From CADEED01 sp035525785 (lineage in GTDB: Bacteria; Pseudomonadota; Gammaproteobacteria; Steroidobacterales; Steroidobacteraceae), in the NCBI GenBank assembly GCA_035525785.1, contig DATLDQ010000048.1:1-64000 (forward strand): 64,000 nucleotides of DNA, in the 5' to 3' direction. Shown in pieces: positions 6,832 through 15,700 of the stretch. Made by a program: the position numbers and the translations under genes. The notes under the pieces are model-generated. The model was not told where the DNA came from. It was given only the letters and a program-made list of their open reading frames with translations, and did no database searches. Position 1 is the first letter of the stretch; each line of letters begins with the position of its first letter.

Positions 6832-8971
6832 CGAAGCGGCTCAGGAAGAGCTGGCGGATGCGGCGATACCACTGGTGCGCCAGCGGCTCGTACTGGTGCT
6901 CGAACCGGACGTGGACGTGCGTGCCGAACCGTTCCGGCCGTATCTCGCCGCCGAGGTCCAGGTCGAACAGGAAGACACGTTGCAGTAGTTTGGTGCCGTT
7001 CTGGTCCTGCGGATCGACGGCGATCGCGCCGCCGCCCGTGGTGCCGAGCGCGGCGGAAGGCAATTCGTCCACGGCGCCCGGCATGGCGCGCACCGTCGGC
7101 ACGCGATGGATGGAGTCGATGTCGTCGGCCACCCGCAGCTCGGCGCGCGTCAGCTGGCTGCGCACGAGGTCGATGTCTTCCTGGGTCACGGCCACGCGCG
7201 CGATGAGTTGCGCGCGGTCGAGCAGGTAACCGAGCAGTTCGCCCTTCTTGTAGCGCGTGCCGGGCATGTCGGTGTCGCGCGGTGCGACCAGCACGCCATC
7301 GCTTTCCGCCACCACGATCAATCGCGAGTGCTGTTCCTCGGCATGGCGCAGCCGCCGCCGGTACTGGCCCAGCTGTTGCAGGACCACTTGCGCGGCCGCA
7401 GGTTCGGTAAATGCCTGTGCGTCGTAGCGGGCCTGGTATTCATCGACCGACGCGCGCGCCGCCGCGAGCTCGGCGTCCAGCTTCGAGTCGGCGAGCAGCG
7501 CTAGGGGCGCGCCGCGCGACACGCGTGTGCCCGGCGGCACCAGCCATTCCTGGAATTCACCTTCGACTCCGGCGCGCAGCAGCGATCTCTCCGGCAACCA
7601 CACCACGCCCTGCGCCTGTGTGCGCAGCGGCAGGGGTACGAACACCGCGATGGCGACCATGGCCGCCGCGGCTCCGAGAGCGAAGCGCGTGGCGCGTGCG
7701 CGGACACGCGCCAGTGACGGGCTCGTGCGGATGTGCTTCGCGGCCTTGTAGATGGGCATGCCGAGAAACTGGAACAGCGCCCAGAGCGCCAGCAGCACAC
7801 CGAAGATGAAGAACTGATCCGCGATGAACAGGATGATGCCGATCGTGACGAGGATGCGATAAAACCACGAGGCCACGGTGTAGCCCGCCATCCAGCGCTT
7901 CTCGGCCGGGGTGTCCGCAGGGTCGTCGAGGCCGTGTGCACGGAAGAGGTAGCGGTCGACCAGCCAGGTGCAGTAACGCTGGCCGCGCTGGGCGAGGTTC
8001 GGCATGTCGATGAGGTCGCAGAAGATGTAGTAGCCGTCGAATCGCAGCAACGGGTTGCCATTCACGAGCACCGTCGAGACACCCGCGACCAGCATGATGT
8101 TGAAGCAAATCGCGCGCGCGAACCCCGGCTCGAGCAGTATCCAGAAGTAGAGCGCGATGGCCGCTATGAAAGTTTCCACCAGCATGCCCGCGGCGGCCAC
8201 GACACCACGCTGCGTCCGGCTCGCAAACGCCGAGGATGACGAGCTGTCCACGTAGGGCACGGGCGCAAACACCAGGAACATCACGCCCATGTCGGTGACG
8301 GCGCCGCCCCAACGCTTGGTCGCGGCGCCATGGCCAAGCTCGTGCAGTATCTTGATCGGAACGTAGAGCAGCGCGATCAGCGTCAGATTCTGCGCCGACA
8401 GCAGGCGGTCCGACATGTTCTCCGACAGCGCGGACCAGTGTTGCGCGGCCAGCGCGATCGCCGGTAAGACCATGGCGAGCCAGACAACTGCGCCCGTGCG
8501 GCCGAACACGCGGCTCAACCACGGCGACCACCGTGTGAGCAGCGCATCCGGGTTCAGCAGCGGGATGCGGATGGACATCGGATTGCCCACCCGCTGCTTC
8601 CACCATCCGCGCCGCTGCTTGCGGAATCGCTCGAATACCTGCGTGGCGTCGGGCGGGACGTCACAGTGGAGCAGGTCGTTGGCGTGCAGCTGCGACAGCA
8701 ACTCCACCACTTCGTTCTGCGTGGGCGTGTCGTCGCCGCCCGCGCGGCAAGCACGGTCCCAGAGCTCCTGCACGGTGTGCACGCCGTCCATGCCACGTAC
8801 CAGCGAGTAGGCGCCGGGCGTCAGTCGATGGAACTTGCCGCCGCTCACGTCCTGCACCACGTGCCAGGGTTGCCCGCGGTACAGGTGGCGCGTGAAGCGC
8901 ACCTGCGCCAGTAGTTTGGGCCGCAGCTGCGCCACGTTGTGCCACGAGGGACTGAATATGGAGCGTGCCAT
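6824..8971 (-). CDS. PqqD-like / M50 site-2-type peptidase / HlyD fusion membrane protein
   Basis: A 715-residue membrane protein with three parts. Residues about 25-105 resemble a PqqD-type winged-helix domain (FHRLTPGAYSLVRGMDG, TVQELW, then an EVVELLSQLHANDLL helix), the fold that binds leader peptides in RiPP pathways. Next is an M50-type zinc peptidase core in several membrane helices, with HELGH at 210-214 and the distal metal-ligand motif NPLLRFDGYY at about 306-315, both intact. After another membrane helix near residue 445 comes a HlyD-type adaptor (lipoyl halves around 465-500 and 560-600 flanking a helical hairpin). Such M50-HlyD proteins are known from peptide-export loci. It starts 12 bp after the GAF-HlyD gene and overlaps the SecA-like gene by 8 bp. 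I infer that it recognises and possibly cleaves the leader of the exported protein. The peptidase core is certain, and the PqqD call is by pattern only. Confidence 0.88.
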   Translation of the reverse strand: MARSIFSPSWHNVAQLRPKLLAQVRFTRHLYRGQPWHVVQDVSGGKFHRLTPGAYSLVRGMDGVHTVQELWDRACRAGGDDTPTQNEVVELLSQLHANDLLHCDVPPDATQVFERFRKQRRGWWKQRVGNPMSIRIPLLNPDALLTRWSPWLSRVFGRTGAVVWLAMVLPAIALAAQHWSALSENMSDRLLSAQNLTLIALLYVPIKILHELGHGAATKRWGGAVTDMGVMFLVFAPVPYVDSSSSSAFASRTQRGVVAAAGMLVETFIAAIALYFWILLEPGFARAICFNIMLVAGVSTVLVNGNPLLRFDGYYIFCDLIDMPNLAQRGQRYCTWLVDRYLFRAHGLDDPADTPAEKRWMAGYTVASWFYRILVTIGIILFIADQFFIFGVLLALWALFQFLGMPIYKAAKHIRTSPSLARVRARATRFALGAAAAMVAIAVFVPLPLRTQAQGVVWLPERSLLRAGVEGEFQEWLVPPGTRVSRGAPLALLADSKLDAELAAARASVDEYQARYDAQAFTEPAAAQVVLQQLGQYRRRLRHAEEQHSRLIVVAESDGVLVAPRDTDMPGTRYKKGELLGYLLDRAQLIARVAVTQEDIDLVRSQLTRAELRVADDIDSIHRVPTVRAMPGAVDELPSAALGTTGGGAIAVDPQDQNGTKLLQRVFLFDLDLGGEIRPERFGTHVHVRFEHQYEPLAHQWYRRIRQLFLSRFDV

Positions 8972-8983
8972 TCCGCTGCCGGC

Positions 8984-10882
8984 CTACGGCATCCACTTCC
9001 ACAGGGAGAGGCGCAGCCAGTCGGTGAAGCCGTGCGTGAGGATCCACCAGAGGCGCCGTTCGCCGACGCTCACTTTGCCCACTCCCTGCATGCCCGGTCG
9101 CAGGTTGGGCGGCAACCGGGAAAGTTGCGCCTCGACGCGGAAGTAGTTCTGGCCGTCGGTGGCGGTGGCCACCGGCGTCACCTTGGTGACCTTGAAGGGC
9201 AACGCGTCTCCCGCGATGCCCGATATGAGCAGGTGGCCGGTCTGCCCGGTGTGCACATTGCCGATGTCCGTCTCGTCCACCTGCAGCACCACGCGGTAGT
9301 CGTCGAGCGGCGCGATCTCGAACAGTTTCTTGCCGAGCTCCACCGGCGAGCCGATGAGCTGGCTGAGATCGCCGGAGATCACGATGCCGTCGAACGGGGC
9401 CAGCACGCGCGCGCGCGCCAGCTTCTCCTCGACCAGCGCGAGCTCGGCCTGTGCCTCCTCGACCTGCGCGCGGACGATCTGCACCTGCGTGAGCTCGTGC
9501 GTCGCCATGGCTTCGCGCAATTCACGCAGATGCTGTTCGCGCTCGGCGTTCCAGCGATCGCGTTCGAGCCTGAGGTCGCGATCTTCGAGCAGGCACAGCG
9601 GTTGACCCTTGCGCACGATGTCGCCGGCGCGCACGTAGCTCTGCGCCACGAAGCCCTCGAATGGCGCGACCGCGGCGCGCTGGATCTCGCCTTCGATGAT
9701 GGTCTTGGCACGTACCTGGTAGTCGGTTTCGATGAACACCAGTACCGCCACCAACAGCAGCGACAGCGAGCCGAAGAACTTCCAGACGAGATGACGCGGA
9801 CCGAAAAACCGCGTGAGCAAGGCGCGTACATCGTCCACGAGTCGCGCGAGGAAGCCGCGTTCGGCGTTGCGCTTGTGCTCGATGACCGACGGCAGCAAGC
9901 CGGCCAATGCCTCGAGCCAGGCGATGTCCGCATCGGTGATGCGCCGTGGCGCCGACTGCTGCACGGTCAGCAGCCCGACACATCGGGTGCCCACCAGCAG
10001 CGGCAGCGTCATGATGGAATCCGCCGAGGTCACGCGGGCCAGAGCCGCATGCTCCGCGTTGACCGCGCCATCCATTTCCTCGGCCGGCGCGTCGAATCTC
10101 ACGGGGGCAAACTGGTCCAGCGATTCTTCCATGGCCGCGGTGTAGCGCTTGATCACCTCGGTATTGCGCTCGAACCACGCGGCGTCCGACAGGGAGGCTA
10201 CGCGCACAGCGCCGTGATCGACGAGGCCCAGTACCGCGCGTGACAGCCCGAGCTCGCGGGCGATGAGGTTGGTTATGGAGAACAGCGTCTCCTGCAGCGG
10301 CGCCTGGCTGACCGACGTCGCGATGACTTCCATGACCGAGCCCAGGCGCTGCAGTTGCTCGCTTTCGGCTGTTGCCGCGCGTTTGACCAGCCGTTCGCGC
10401 AACAGGCCGAGGCCCCAGTGGAGCTGGCGCACATAGTCGTGGACGCGCGGTTCGGGGCAGGGCGGCACTTCGAGCGTCACCGTGCCCAGCACCTGTGTTT
10501 CGGTGCCCAGTGGATAGGCGATGTGCCAGGGGCATTCGCGCGGTTCCTTCCCGTCCTTCGCATCCGGGGCGCGCTGACCGCTCGCTTCTGGCGCGCGTTG
10601 CACGACGCCGCGGTTTTCCTTGAGCGCGATTTCGGCGACCGGACCGAGGTGCGACATGTCGCGCGGTGCCAGCGGCCACAAGGCTACTGGAGTGAACGTG
10701 TTTGCGCTGGGACTGCGCAGCAGCACCACACCGGCGGTCACGTCGCCCATCTGACGGCAGAGCAGCGCGAGCCACGCGACACAGAAGGCTTCATCCGTGT
10801 TGGCGCCCACCAGGTGCTGCCACAGGTCGAGATCGCGCGGTTGCGGTAAGCGCACCTCGACTGCGGGAGTGCTGGTGGCCAT
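8984..10882 (-). CDS. GAF-GAF-TM-HlyD adaptor protein
   Basis: A 632-residue inner-membrane adaptor with an unusual cytoplasmic sensory half. Two GAF-like domains are visible at about residues 20-165 and 190-335 (PLQETLFSITNLIARELGLSRAVLGLV, then IMTLPLLVGTRCVGLLTVQQ), then one membrane helix (366-384, VWKFFGSLSLLLVAVLVFIE). After it comes a HlyD barrel-sandwich (APFEGFVAQSYVRAGDIVRKGQPL, returning in LAPFDGIVISGDLSQLIGSPV) with a helical hairpin between and a beta-barrel end. I chose the ATG that overlaps the TolC stop as TGATG. A much longer frame upstream reads Arg/Ala-rich antisense-like sequence and is not credible. GAF domains bind small ligands or mediate dimers, so export could be ligand-gated, though this is inference. 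It is second in the operon. Confidence 0.88.
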   Translation of the reverse strand: MATSTPAVEVRLPQPRDLDLWQHLVGANTDEAFCVAWLALLCRQMGDVTAGVVLLRSPSANTFTPVALWPLAPRDMSHLGPVAEIALKENRGVVQRAPEASGQRAPDAKDGKEPRECPWHIAYPLGTETQVLGTVTLEVPPCPEPRVHDYVRQLHWGLGLLRERLVKRAATAESEQLQRLGSVMEVIATSVSQAPLQETLFSITNLIARELGLSRAVLGLVDHGAVRVASLSDAAWFERNTEVIKRYTAAMEESLDQFAPVRFDAPAEEMDGAVNAEHAALARVTSADSIMTLPLLVGTRCVGLLTVQQSAPRRITDADIAWLEALAGLLPSVIEHKRNAERGFLARLVDDVRALLTRFFGPRHLVWKFFGSLSLLLVAVLVFIETDYQVRAKTIIEGEIQRAAVAPFEGFVAQSYVRAGDIVRKGQPLCLLEDRDLRLERDRWNAEREQHLRELREAMATHELTQVQIVRAQVEEAQAELALVEEKLARARVLAPFDGIVISGDLSQLIGSPVELGKKLFEIAPLDDYRVVLQVDETDIGNVHTGQTGHLLISGIAGDALPFKVTKVTPVATATDGQNYFRVEAQLSRLPPNLRPGMQGVGKVSVGERRLWWILTHGFTDWLRLSLWKWMP

Positions 10883-12294
10883 CAGGATCCCTTCTCCTGG
10901 AGTTCGCTCAGGTATTCGATTTCGCGCGCGCGCGCCGCGCGATGACCATCCATTTCGAAGAGATCCTCGTCGCGCAGCACGCCGCAGACCGCCTTGAGCT
11001 TCAGGCTCTCGAGCACCATGTCGTAGCGCGCCTGCTGGGCGCGAGTCCATTCGTCCAGCAGCTTCTCGCGCGCTTCGAGGACCTCGAGATCGAAATTGAC
11101 TTCCTCGGCGAGCCCCACGGTCGCGGCCCGCAGCGCGAGCGCGGCTGCGCGCACGCTCTGCGCGCCGGCAGATTGCCGCGCCTTGCCCGCCTGCCATGCG
11201 AACCACGCCGTACGCGTCACGGAGCGGGCCGTTCGCATGGCCCCGTGCAATTCCTGTTCCGCCTGTGACCGCGCCGCGAGCGCCTCGCGTACCTTGGCGG
11301 ACTGCATGCCGCCCGAGTAGATGGGCACGTTGATCTCGATGCCGATGGAGTTCTGCAGGATTTCATAGCCCGACTGCCCCGGAAAGTTGCCCTCTTCCTG
11401 CCGGTTGAATGAATAGTTGCCGACCAGGTCGAGCGTGGGTTCATGACCGGCGCGCTGTCGCCGCACCTCCGAGTTCGCCGCCAGCAGCGCCGCGCGCGCC
11501 GCGTTGACCGTCGGATTGTCTTCATCGGCCACTTCGAGCCATCGCTCGAGCGTGCGACCTTCCGGCGCCGGTGGCACGAAGGAGAACGAGAGGGTGGGGA
11601 AGTCCACCGGTGGCAATGGCCCAACTATCTGTTCCAGCTCGGATAGTCTGGCCTCGCGATCACTCGCGGCGGCGATGCGTTCGGCCGAGGATTGCTCGAA
11701 CTTCGCGCGGGCTTCCGCGACCGCCGGCGCGGCAGCCAGGTCGATGTTGCCGGCGCGGGCGAGCTGGTCCCACTGTCGGCGCGCGGCCTGCTGCCGGCTT
11801 TCCGCGTGCGCCTGCTGGTCTTCGACCGCCATCGTGTGCAGCCAGGCCTGCGCGAGGCGGATCAGCATGTCCTGCTCGGCCGCGAGCGCTTCTTCCTGGG
11901 CCTGGTGCAGCGACGAGTTGGCTTGGCCGATGCCGAGAAAATTCGCCCGCCGGTAAAGGGTTTGCGTAAACGTCACCGTCGCCGAGTAGCCGTCGTAGAC
12001 GGTGTTCGACACCGGGTCGCCGAAGATCGAATTGAGCGTTTCGTAGCGACGATCCGAACGGTTGGCCGTGCCCTTGAGCCCGAACTGCGGCAGCAGGTAG
12101 GACCGGGCCTGGGATTTTCGCGCCATCGCCGCATCCAGCCTGGCACGCGCCGCGAGGTAGATAGGATCGTTGCGGCGGGCGAGCAGCAAGGCCTCGTGGA
12201 TGGAAAAATCGTCGGCGGCACAGACGCCTGCGAAGAGAAATGAAAGCGCGAGTGACGAGGTCACGCGGCGTGCGAACGAAAGCTTTCTCTCCAT
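10882..12294 (-). CDS. TolC-family outer-membrane channel protein
   Basis: Outer-membrane efflux/secretion duct of the TolC family. The 470 residues begin with a signal peptide (hydrophobic ALSFLFAGVCA, cleavage after about residue 26) and contain two internally repeated halves rich in long amphipathic helices. The first half starts at SIHEALLLARRNDPIYLAARARLDAA and the second at the segment ending NAARAALLAANSEVRRQRAG. The NYSF and IGIEINVPIYSGG strands fit the membrane beta-barrel portions. The ATG is preceded by AGGAA. It is the first gene of the minus-strand operon and is transcribed divergently from the giant gene, which places the outer-membrane exit, adaptors and cargo in one locus. 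Confidence 0.93.
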   Translation of the reverse strand: MERKLSFARRVTSSLALSFLFAGVCAADDFSIHEALLLARRNDPIYLAARARLDAAMARKSQARSYLLPQFGLKGTANRSDRRYETLNSIFGDPVSNTVYDGYSATVTFTQTLYRRANFLGIGQANSSLHQAQEEALAAEQDMLIRLAQAWLHTMAVEDQQAHAESRQQAARRQWDQLARAGNIDLAAAPAVAEARAKFEQSSAERIAAASDREARLSELEQIVGPLPPVDFPTLSFSFVPPAPEGRTLERWLEVADEDNPTVNAARAALLAANSEVRRQRAGHEPTLDLVGNYSFNRQEEGNFPGQSGYEILQNSIGIEINVPIYSGGMQSAKVREALAARSQAEQELHGAMRTARSVTRTAWFAWQAGKARQSAGAQSVRAAALALRAATVGLAEEVNFDLEVLEAREKLLDEWTRAQQARYDMVLESLKLKAVCGVLRDEDLFEMDGHRAARAREIEYLSELQEKGS

Positions 12295-12435
12295 ATTCCT
12301 GTAATGCGCCCGGCGCAGTCTGCATCCCTGCGCGTCGACTCCTCTTCTGTGGCGACACGCTCCGGCGTGACAGCACAGGGGTCGAAGAAGCTAGACGCGT
12401 AGTTTGATCGTGAAGACGCGCGCTCGTTGTCATTC

Positions 12436-12464
12436 TTGTGCGCGTCGTGACAGAAGCTTATATA
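12436..12464 (+). promoter_or_regulatory. Candidate sigma70-type promoter for the giant gene
   Basis: TTGTGC (12436-12441) and TATATA (12459-12464) are separated by 17 bp, the preferred spacing. The -35 box matches TTGACA in four of six positions and the -10 box matches TATAAT in five. Transcription would start near 12471, about 290 nt before the GTG start. It was identified by eye only and is the best match I saw in the region. Confidence 0.35.
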
Positions 12465-12688
12465 GTCGACGCAGACAAGAAAAGAACTCTCTGATCGTTG
12501 CGCCGACGAAGCGCGTGACGAAAAAGAGCAACAACAACAAGAAGATTCATTCAGGGAAGGGACCTAGTGCAGACGGCAGGGATCGCTGACCCCTTGGCGA
12601 GCCAGCTCGCAGCCGATCTGCGTAATTTCTTCTGTTTCTTTTCGGCGCAAGCGCTTTCAGCGCGCGTCCAGCTATTGCATTTCGTTTT

Positions 12689-12715
12689 ACGGGCCGCGTT
12701 CAGCGGCCCGTTTTC
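12689..12715 (+). terminator. Intrinsic terminator or attenuator just upstream of the giant gene
   Basis: A perfect 9-bp GC-rich stem (ACGGGCCGC / GCGGCCCGT) with a GTTCA loop is followed directly by TTTT. It lies 47 bp before the giant gene start, with no credible gene ahead of it to terminate. It could end a small RNA or leader transcript, or act as an attenuator that decides whether the 40-kb message is made. Confidence 0.6.
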
Positions 12716-12761
12716 AATTCATCCATCTTTTCGAACATAACGTCAGCGAAGGAAACCGCAC

Positions 12762-15700
12762 GTGAAAACCCGTTCTGAGCGTGTCCGCGATATCGCCCGC
12801 ACCTTCACTACCTCGCCACTGGCGCGCGCAGTGCGCAGTTTGTGTGCGAGAGGAGTGGCGGCAAAGCCGGCGACGAAGGGGGTGAGTCATCGCCCGCCGC
12901 CGAGCCGCGTGAAGTTCGAATCGCTGGAGCCGAGGGTGTTGATGGCGGCGGATCCGGTATTCGGGTCCATCAGCACACCGGGCGAAACGGATCGCTACGG
13001 GTTCGAGCTGAATGTCGGTACCAAGATGGTGTTCGACTCGCTGGCGGCTACGCCTGGTATCAACTGGTCGCTCACCGGGCCGAACGGGACAGTGATCGAT
13101 AAGAGTGCTTTTGAATCGGTGGATGGCGTTCAGGGCTACAGCGCGTTAGACCTTCCGGCAGGAGCCTACGAGCTCAAAGTCGACGGTGCGGGTGACGCCA
13201 AGGGCAACTACGGCTTTCGGCTCGTCAGCTTCGACGATGCCACCGCCATCCAGTCCGGTACGCAGTACTCCGCCACGCTCGGGACCGACCGCACCAATCC
13301 GGCCGTCAACATGCCGGGTTCGGAAATTCACGCTTACAGTTTCAGCGTCACCGGCGAACAGCATTTTTTCCTGGAGGCGCTGCAGGGCGCGAGCCCCGAT
13401 GTGCGGGTGAGTCTATTCAATGCGAGCGGCAATTGCGTTCTGAATTCTTCGCTTGCTGACTTCAACACCGATCTGGAGGGCGGCACTTACACGTTGCTCA
13501 TCGGTGGCTCCGCCGACACGCCCGACGACTATCAGTACAGCTTTCGCATGCGCACGGTGCAGGACTTCCATGCGCCGCTGGCGCTGGGTCAGCAAGTGTC
13601 GGGGATCATTTCGGACGCCAGCCAGACGCACGTGTACTCGCTGCACGTCGAAGCCCCACAGCGAGTGTTCCTAGACGCACTGTCGGGCACTTCAGCCGTC
13701 GGCTGGACATTGAATGGTGAAGGCGGTGGTCCGGGCGGCGGTTCCGGATCCTTTTCGGCCGATGGCGGCCTCGGGATGAACCTCGCGATCGGCGATTACC
13801 AGTTGTTGATCAATGGAAATGCGAATGAGGCCTACTCGTTTCGTCTCCTCGATTTTTCCGTGGCGACGGCCATCCCGCTGAACACTCCGGTAGTCGGCGA
13901 GCTCACGAATGGCAATGAGGCGCGCGCCTTTCGTTTTCAAGGCAGCGTTGGCCAACAGATCCGTCTGCAGGCGGGCTCCTCCGATGCACCCCTGAACTGG
14001 ACCTTGCTCGATCCGTTCGGTCAGCCCGTGATGGCTCCCAATTCCATGAGTGGCGGCCAGTCACGCGTGCTGGCGCGCGATGGCTGGTATACGGTGGTGG
14101 TGTCGGGCGCGCACAACGGTGCGGCGGACAACGACTTTTCGTTCACCATCGTCCCCGATGGCACGGTATCGCTGCCTGACGTCGTCGTCGAACATGACTA
14201 CACGCCAAATGCGGCTGAGTCGGGCGAGATCGAGATGTTCACGATCTCGAATGCGCTGTACAGCTTCACGCTCACGCAACCCAAAAGGGTCTTCTTCGAC
14301 TCGCTCGAAAGCTACCCAGCCCACCTCTGGAGCCTGGAAGGGCCGAGTGGCACCGTGGCGGTTGACGAATCGTTCGATCAATACCGCTTTCTGGACTTGG
14401 CGGCGGGCAGCTACACGCTGGAAGTCGGCTTTGCGCCAGCTATAGAGAGCGCGCCGTCCGCCGCTCACGCGTTTCGCCTGGTGGACGTGAATCAGGCGCG
14501 GCTCATCGCCTTGGACACCGATGTAACCGATCCTTACATCGACTCGTACGCGACCATGGTCTACCGCTTCAACGCGACGGCGGGCCAGAAAATCGGCTTG
14601 CAGTCCGGGCTCAACCAGACCACCGACGCCTTTCTTGTCTTTGATTCGCAGGGTCGTGAGGTCGATACCACCCAACCATTGGCCACGACCGACCAGTATT
14701 TCCTCCTGATCGATAGTTGGATCGGTCCCGGTCAGACACTCGATTTCCGTCTGTTCACGGAAACCAGGGATGTGCGGTCGCTGGACTTCGCCCAGCAGCC
14801 GGCGACCGGAGCTCTCGCCGTGCCGGGCGAACGCGATGTGCACACCTTCCACGCAAATCAGGACGGGCTTTACCAGTTCGTGGGAGGAACGAACCTCCAG
14901 GGCATGCAGGCGAATCTCAAGGGGCCACGCGGCACGGTGACGCTGAACTCGGACCCGAGTCCTTTCAGTCTTCAAGCACCTATGCTGCTGGTGGCTGGCG
15001 ACTATGAGTTGAGCGTCGCGCTCGCCGCCGGTGCTTCGAGCATCGAAAGCACCGATTACAGCTTCGACTTGCGCGATCTGTCGCAGGCACCCGTCGTTTC
15101 CGTTGCCGCGATGGTCAAGGGCGAGTTCGAAAGCGATGAGCCGTACCACGCCTACCGTGTGCAGGCACAGCCCGGCGACACCCTCGATTGGGTGGGCTAT
15201 ACCGACACGGAACACGGGCTGTACAGCGAGGTGAAGATCTACGGCCCGACAGGGATGAAAATCGCGGACGGCGCAACGCGCCGGTTCACGGTCGATGCCG
15301 CTGGAACGTACGTCGTCGTCGTGACCAATACGGGCGTCATCGAAGAGGGCGTGCCCTACAACCTGGCGCTGACCCTCTACAACAATGAAACGCGAACTGT
15401 GCCGACGCCTACGGTGATCGGTTTCAACGAGCGGCCGGGCAATGGCACGTCGACGATTCCGGGCAACGGCCTGCGGGCCTACCAGTTCGAGGTGACTACG
15501 GCTGCACACACCGGCAAGCTGGTCTATCTAGACAACTTCAACGGCTTCCAGGGAAGCTTGCTTTGGCAACTTTACGGGGACAATCGCGTCCAGAAGGTCA
15601 ACACAGGTCCGTCCGGAAATTTCGCGCCGTTATGGCTGCCGGATGGCACGTACACATTGCTGCTGCGATCGGTGGCCGAGACTGGAACGCAAGGTTATGA

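Larger units (their letters stand above)
12295..12761. promoter_or_regulatory. Divergent regulatory region between export operon and giant gene
   Basis: This 467-bp stretch carries no convincing gene. It holds the promoters that must drive the export operon leftward and the giant gene rightward. It also contains a candidate rightward promoter, an A-rich run around 12522-12550, a pyrimidine-rich run around 12629-12650 and a strong hairpin close to the giant gene start. A 61-codon Lys/Arg/Asn-rich frame at 12404-12589 starts upstream of the predicted promoter and shows no recognisable features, so I do not call it. A leader RNA of about 220-290 nt ahead of the giant gene is likely. Confidence 0.6.

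Noticed and set aside
10883..11206. Upstream extension of the GAF-HlyD gene
   Set aside because: The extra 108 residues are Arg/Ala/Gly-rich, overlap the tolC gene and lack a ribosome site. The ATG overlapping the tolC stop is better.
12404..12589. 61-codon basic peptide frame in the divergent region
   Set aside because: Its start precedes the likely promoter -10 box, it has no ribosome site or conserved feature, and the composition looks non-coding.
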